Origin: Chloroflexota bacterium
Lineage (GTDB): Bacteria > Chloroflexota > Anaerolineae > Anaerolineales > Villigracilaceae
Assembly: GCA_026389975.1 (NCBI GenBank)
Contig: JAPLGV010000164.1
Span: 1 to 6,728, forward strand
DNA: 6,728 bases
Direction: 5' to 3'
Part shown: positions 3,859-6,728 of the stretch, piece after piece
Position numbering within the stretch: position 1 is the first letter of the stretch
Layout of the letters: every line of letters begins with the position of its first letter
Translations under genes and position numbers: made by a program
The notes under the pieces: generated by a model
What the model was told of the DNA's origin: nothing
What the model saw: the letters and a program-made list of their open reading frames with translations, nothing else
Databases searched by the model: none

Positions 3859-5715
3859 AATTCACGTAATCAGTCCTACATGATCTATCTCTTGCTGTTC
3901 ATTGCGATCGTGGCGATGGTCTACTTTAACGTTAAGCAACAGCCGAATGCACAAGGGCCATTGACCATCAGCCAGGTCGCACAGCAGATCCAGGATGGCA
4001 AAATCACGCGCATTGTTGTCAAGGATGACAACAGTTTACTGGTGATTTCTTCTGGTGGCAGCAGTCCGATCGAACAGACGGCACGCAAAGAGCCTGAGAC
4101 AACCCTCGTCTCGCAATTGGTGGCGTTTGGCGTAACGCCCGAACAGCTTGCAAATGTGACCATCGAAGTCACTCCGCCCAGTTCCTGGGCTGGCATATTG
4201 AACCTGGCATATATTATTCTGCCGGTCATTATGATTGGCGGACTGTTCTGGTTCATTTTCCGCCAGGCGCAGGGCAGCAACAACGCGGCGATGGCCTTCG
4301 GCAAATCCAAGGCGCGCATGTTCAGCGGCGAACATCCCACGGTAACATTTGAGGATGTGGCCGGCATAGATGAATCCAAGGAAGAACTGAAAGAAGTGGT
4401 CGAGTTCCTGAAGGAACCGCAGAAGTTCATCCAATTGGGTGCGCGCATTCCAAAGGGCGTCTTGTTGGTCGGCCCTCCCGGTACAGGGAAAACCCTGCTC
4501 GCCAAAGCCGTTTCGGGCGAGGCGGGTGTACCTTTCTTCTCGATCTCCGGCTCGGAGTTCGTGGAAATGTTCGTCGGCGTGGGTGCCAGCCGCGTGCGTG
4601 ACCTGTTCGAACAGGCCAAACGCCACTCACCCTGCATCGTCTTTGTAGATGAGATTGACGCCGTTGGACGGCAGCGCGGCGCCGGTCTGGGCGGCTCGCA
4701 CGACGAGCGCGAGCAGACCCTCAACCAGATGCTGGTCGAGATGGACGGGTTCGATACCGACACGAACGTGATCGTCGTGGCCGCCACCAATCGTCCCGAC
4801 ATCCTTGACCCGGCCCTGCTGCGTCCCGGTCGCTTCGACCGCCGCATCACCCTCGACCGTCCGGATATGCGCGGCCGCGAGGCCATTCTGAAAGTCCATG
4901 CGCGCGGCAAGCCCTTCGAACCCAGTGTGGATTTGGGCAGCATTGCGCGCGGCACGCCCGGTTTCGTCGGCGCGGACCTGGAAAACCTGATCAATGAAGG
5001 CGCCATCCTGGCGGCCCGCCGCAACTTGAAAGCGATTGGCCAGCCTGAACTGGAAGAAGCGATTGAGCGCGTGATCATGGGACCCGAACGCAAGTCCCGG
5101 CTGATCAGTGAAGAAGAAAAACGCATTATTGCTTACCACGAAGCGGGCCACGCAGTGGTCATCAATGCCATCCCCGAAGCCGACCCGGTGCAAAAGATCA
5201 CCATTGTCGGACGCGGACAGGCTGGCGGGTTAACCTGGAACCGCCCGACCGATGATCGCACGCTCACTTCACGCAAGAAAATGCTGGCGCAATTGGCCCT
5301 GTTCCTCGGCGGCCGCGCAGCCGAGCAGTTGGTCTTCGACGATATTACCTCGGGTGCCTCCAATGACCTGGAGAACGTTACTAAAATTGCCCGCACCATG
5401 GTCACCCGCTTCGGGATGAGCACTGAACTCGGTTCGATGACTTATGGCCAGAAGGAGGAACTCATTTTCCTGGGCCGCGAGATCTCCGAGCAGCGCGATT
5501 ATTCCGAGGCTGTTGCCGAACAGATTGACCGCGAAGTCCGCAAGCTGGTGGATGATTCCTATAAACAGGCGCTTGCGATCCTGAAAAAATATCGCAAAGA
5601 ACTGGACGCGGTGGCCAATAAACTACTCGAGGTGGAAACGCTGACGCGCGAAGAGTTCGAGAAAATCTTCCCGCCCCCGTTCCCCAAGAAGAGCGGCACC
5701 CCGCAGCCTGCATAA
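3856..5715 (+). CDS. ftsH: ATP-dependent zinc metalloprotease FtsH
   Basis: A 619-residue membrane-anchored AAA+ protease that pulls out and degrades damaged membrane proteins and some soluble regulators as a hexamer. Topology is typical: membrane segment 1 at about 9-24, an extracytoplasmic domain at 25-110, membrane segment 2 at about 113-136, then the cytoplasmic part. The ATPase shows Walker A GPPGTGKT (206-213), the pore motif Phe239-Val240-Gly241, Walker B IVFVDEID (261-268, Asp265/Glu266) and the second region of homology ending in RPGRFDR with Arg323 and Arg326. The M41 protease has HEAGH (His428, Glu429, His432) and a third zinc ligand, Asp504, in GASNDLENV. All catalytic residues are present and the length is normal; the short tail is Pro/Lys-rich. 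The GTG start is set by AGGAGG five bases upstream. It has its own promoter and terminator and is monocistronic. Confidence 0.98.
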   Translation: MNSRNQSYMIYLLLFIAIVAMVYFNVKQQPNAQGPLTISQVAQQIQDGKITRIVVKDDNSLLVISSGGSSPIEQTARKEPETTLVSQLVAFGVTPEQLANVTIEVTPPSSWAGILNLAYIILPVIMIGGLFWFIFRQAQGSNNAAMAFGKSKARMFSGEHPTVTFEDVAGIDESKEELKEVVEFLKEPQKFIQLGARIPKGVLLVGPPGTGKTLLAKAVSGEAGVPFFSISGSEFVEMFVGVGASRVRDLFEQAKRHSPCIVFVDEIDAVGRQRGAGLGGSHDEREQTLNQMLVEMDGFDTDTNVIVVAATNRPDILDPALLRPGRFDRRITLDRPDMRGREAILKVHARGKPFEPSVDLGSIARGTPGFVGADLENLINEGAILAARRNLKAIGQPELEEAIERVIMGPERKSRLISEEEKRIIAYHEAGHAVVINAIPEADPVQKITIVGRGQAGGLTWNRPTDDRTLTSRKKMLAQLALFLGGRAAEQLVFDDITSGASNDLENVTKIARTMVTRFGMSTELGSMTYGQKEELIFLGREISEQRDYSEAVAEQIDREVRKLVDDSYKQALAILKKYRKELDAVANKLLEVETLTREEFEKIFPPPFPKKSGTPQPA

Positions 5716-5723
5716 CCAAACAG

Positions 5724-5748
5724 AAACCCGGCTTCACAGCCGGGTTTT
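5724..5748 (+). terminator. Rho-independent terminator after ftsH
   Basis: AAACCCGGCT (5724-5733) pairs perfectly with AGCCGGGTTT (5738-5747) around a four-base loop, followed by a short T-run (TTTTA). It starts nine bases after the ftsH stop. Read on the minus strand it also ends in TTTCTGTTT, so it may serve the convergent gene at 5858 as well. Confidence 0.85.
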
Positions 5749-5764
5749 ATGTTATTACCTCACC

Positions 5765-5836
5765 TTACGCAGAACGTCCCGCAGGTTGTCTGGAATCAAG
5801 CCTGTCCGTAGAATAAACCTGCGGGACGGTGCGTAA
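5765..5836. repeat. Imperfect inverted repeat between convergent genes
   Basis: TTACGC (5765-5770) and CGTCCCGCAGGTT (5775-5787) match in reverse complement AACCTGCGGGACG (5816-5828) and GCGTAA (5831-5836), with a four- versus two-base mismatch between the blocks. The 28-base centre (5788-5815) shows no clear pairing. It has no T-run. Location between the ends of two convergent genes and lack of coding content fit a REP-like dispersed element. Confidence 0.7.
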
Positions 5837-5857
5837 CATCAGTCATTAATTTCCAGA

Positions 5858-6553
5858 TCATGTCCAGCCTTCGGTCGCCAGGGCATCATGTAGTTCATCA
5901 GGATGGTGGCGGCAGCGGAATTCCAGGCGGCTGGACTCGGCGTGTGCTTTGTCGTAGAGCAACCCTTCTGCCATACGATTCCGTTCGTGCAACTCGTGCA
6001 GCAGTACAAACCCCCTTTCCTGCTCCTCAATGGCATCGTCGATCCAGACCTCACCCTTGGGAACGAATTCATAAACGTGGTCATGACCGCCTTCCGTGAA
6101 GTCAATGTCGAACGCGCTTCGCACCAGCAGGCCATTCACGATCCATACACTTACACCTTTCTTCAGCTTCTTCCATAAGCGCTCGTGCACTGCGCTGGCA
6201 TCCGGCAGCTCCTTCCCTTGATGCGTTACCTTGCGCACATCCCCGGCTCGCCGCCTTTCTTTGCGCTCAACCCGGTCGGCCTGTGTGAGCGCATCGCCAT
6301 AGGATGCGCCTTTCGCCATGAGGTCATGCTCCACCAGCAAGTGGTCGATGAAGAAGGCGCGCTCATCGTGCTCGGCTTCCTTGTCGATCCAGAATTCCTT
6401 CTCCGGTATGTACGGATACTGGTAGTGTTGGCCGAAATTTGTGAACTCCTCATCAATGTGCCCGCGCACGTATGCGCCATCAACTATCCAAACCTGATAA
6501 TCACCGCGCGTTTCGTCCCTTTTTAGATAGGGTGGTTTGAGTAACTCCGGCAT
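5858..6553 (-). CDS. Protein of unknown function with two tandem copies of one domain
   Basis: I do not recognise a named family. The 231-residue soluble protein has no signal peptide or membrane segment. Residues 21-100 and 136-215 align without a gap at about 40% identity (my count: 32 of 80), so it arose by internal duplication. Shared positions include VWIV-x-G (21-26 / 136-141), VR (29-30 / 144-145), Asp34/149, FT (37-38 / 152-153), WID (55-57 / 170-172), ER (64-65 / 179-180), His71/186, Glu75/190, MA-x-G (79-82 / 194-197) and Glu96/211. The linker 97-112 is basic (ERKERRRAGDVRK). Copy two has HELHE (186-190), like the start of a zincin helix but with Glu where the second His should be. 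Start support: AAGGAG (6567-6562), eight bases upstream. It overlaps the kinase gene by 31 bases and is likely co-transcribed with it. Confidence 0.85.
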   Translation of the reverse strand: MPELLKPPYLKRDETRGDYQVWIVDGAYVRGHIDEEFTNFGQHYQYPYIPEKEFWIDKEAEHDERAFFIDHLLVEHDLMAKGASYGDALTQADRVERKERRRAGDVRKVTHQGKELPDASAVHERLWKKLKKGVSVWIVNGLLVRSAFDIDFTEGGHDHVYEFVPKGEVWIDDAIEEQERGFVLLHELHERNRMAEGLLYDKAHAESSRLEFRCRHHPDELHDALATEGWT

Positions 6554-6728
6554 AGGGTGTTCTCCTTGATAAAACGCGAAACAGTATCTGCATTTGGAAT
6601 ACCGGCGGTGGCTCCGATGGCGGTGACGCAGAACGCTGCCGTCGCCGTCGCGAACGTCGCCGTGCGAGCGAGATCCCAGCCCGCCTGCTTGCCGTAGAGG
6701 AAGCCGGCAATGAAGGCGTCGCCCGCCC
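6523..6728 (-). CDS. PfkB-family carbohydrate kinase, C-terminal fragment
   Basis: Only the last 67 codons are in the window; the 5' part lies beyond the right edge. The frame opens with A-G-D-A-F-I-A-G-F-L-Y-G, the second PfkB signature. The partial codon before it ends in GG, as expected for Gly in the G-A-G-D anion-hole and catalytic-base motif, and the visible Asp is the catalytic base. It continues with DLARTATFATATAAFCVTAI and GATAGIPNADTVSRF, the usual C-terminal helices that pack near the nucleotide site. These kinases phosphorylate sugars or nucleosides with ATP; the substrate (ribose, fructose, nucleoside or other) cannot be judged from this end. The stop TAA at 6525-6523 lies 31 bases inside the following gene, in a different frame. 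Confidence 0.85.
   Translation of the reverse strand, partial: AGDAFIAGFLYGKQAGWDLARTATFATATAAFCVTAIGATAGIPNADTVSRFIKENTLCRSYSNHPI

Noticed and set aside
3921..5126. Minus-strand 401-codon frame inside ftsH
   Set aside because: Antisense to highly conserved FtsH motifs; Ser/Arg-rich composition typical of a shadow frame.
6501..6710. Minus-strand 69-codon Arg/Ser-rich frame at the right end
   Set aside because: Overlaps the PfkB C-terminal signature in another frame and has no protein-like features.

Overview
The window looks like chromosomal DNA from a Chloroflexota bacterium, most likely class Anaerolineae. This rests on the overall character of the proteins: Leu/Ile/Val-type ABC binding lipoproteins with LxxC signal peptides, a LysM plus M23 secreted endopeptidase coupled to a DUF192 protein, a lone receiver-domain regulator, and a canonical FtsH. 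It also rests on the palindrome-rich intergenic spaces. No marker gene settles the taxonomy, so it remains an inference.

Layout. A lipoprotein gene runs off the left edge (72 to 1, minus). Next comes a 626-base gene-free stretch (73-698) holding that gene's long leader, a candidate promoter, a 12-base tandem repeat, a nested palindrome that can fold as a cloverleaf (443-599), and what looks like a partial second copy of a related palindrome (654-692). Then a minus-strand series reads leftwards: response regulator (3545-3150), terminator hairpin (3135-3111), DUF192 protein (3098-2730), LysM/M23 peptidase (2737-1334, overlapping DUF192 by 8 bases), and a shortened ABC-binding-protein lipoprotein (1238-699) that seems to have lost its central part and C-terminus. 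A 310-base divergent spacer (3546-3855) carries a perfect 19-bp palindrome and a strong extended -10 promoter for ftsH on the plus strand (3856-5715, GTG start). A terminator and an imperfect inverted repeat follow. The right end holds a minus-strand pair: the C-terminus of a PfkB-family sugar kinase, cut by the window edge, and an overlapping gene for a 231-residue protein of unknown function made of two tandem copies of one roughly 80-residue domain.

How it fits together. FtsH (membrane protein quality control), the LysM/M23 endopeptidase (peptidoglycan remodelling) and the lipoproteins all act at the cell envelope, but nothing shows them to be one pathway. DUF192 and M23 are translationally coupled. 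The regulator is divergent from ftsH and has no visible kinase partner. I see no complete new defence or mobile system. The points most worth a second look are the duplicated-domain protein with its conserved His-x3-Glu helix, the cloverleaf palindrome with possible target-site duplication, the decayed binding protein beside it, the hairpin over the ftsH start, and the orphan strong Shine-Dalgarno in the left leader.
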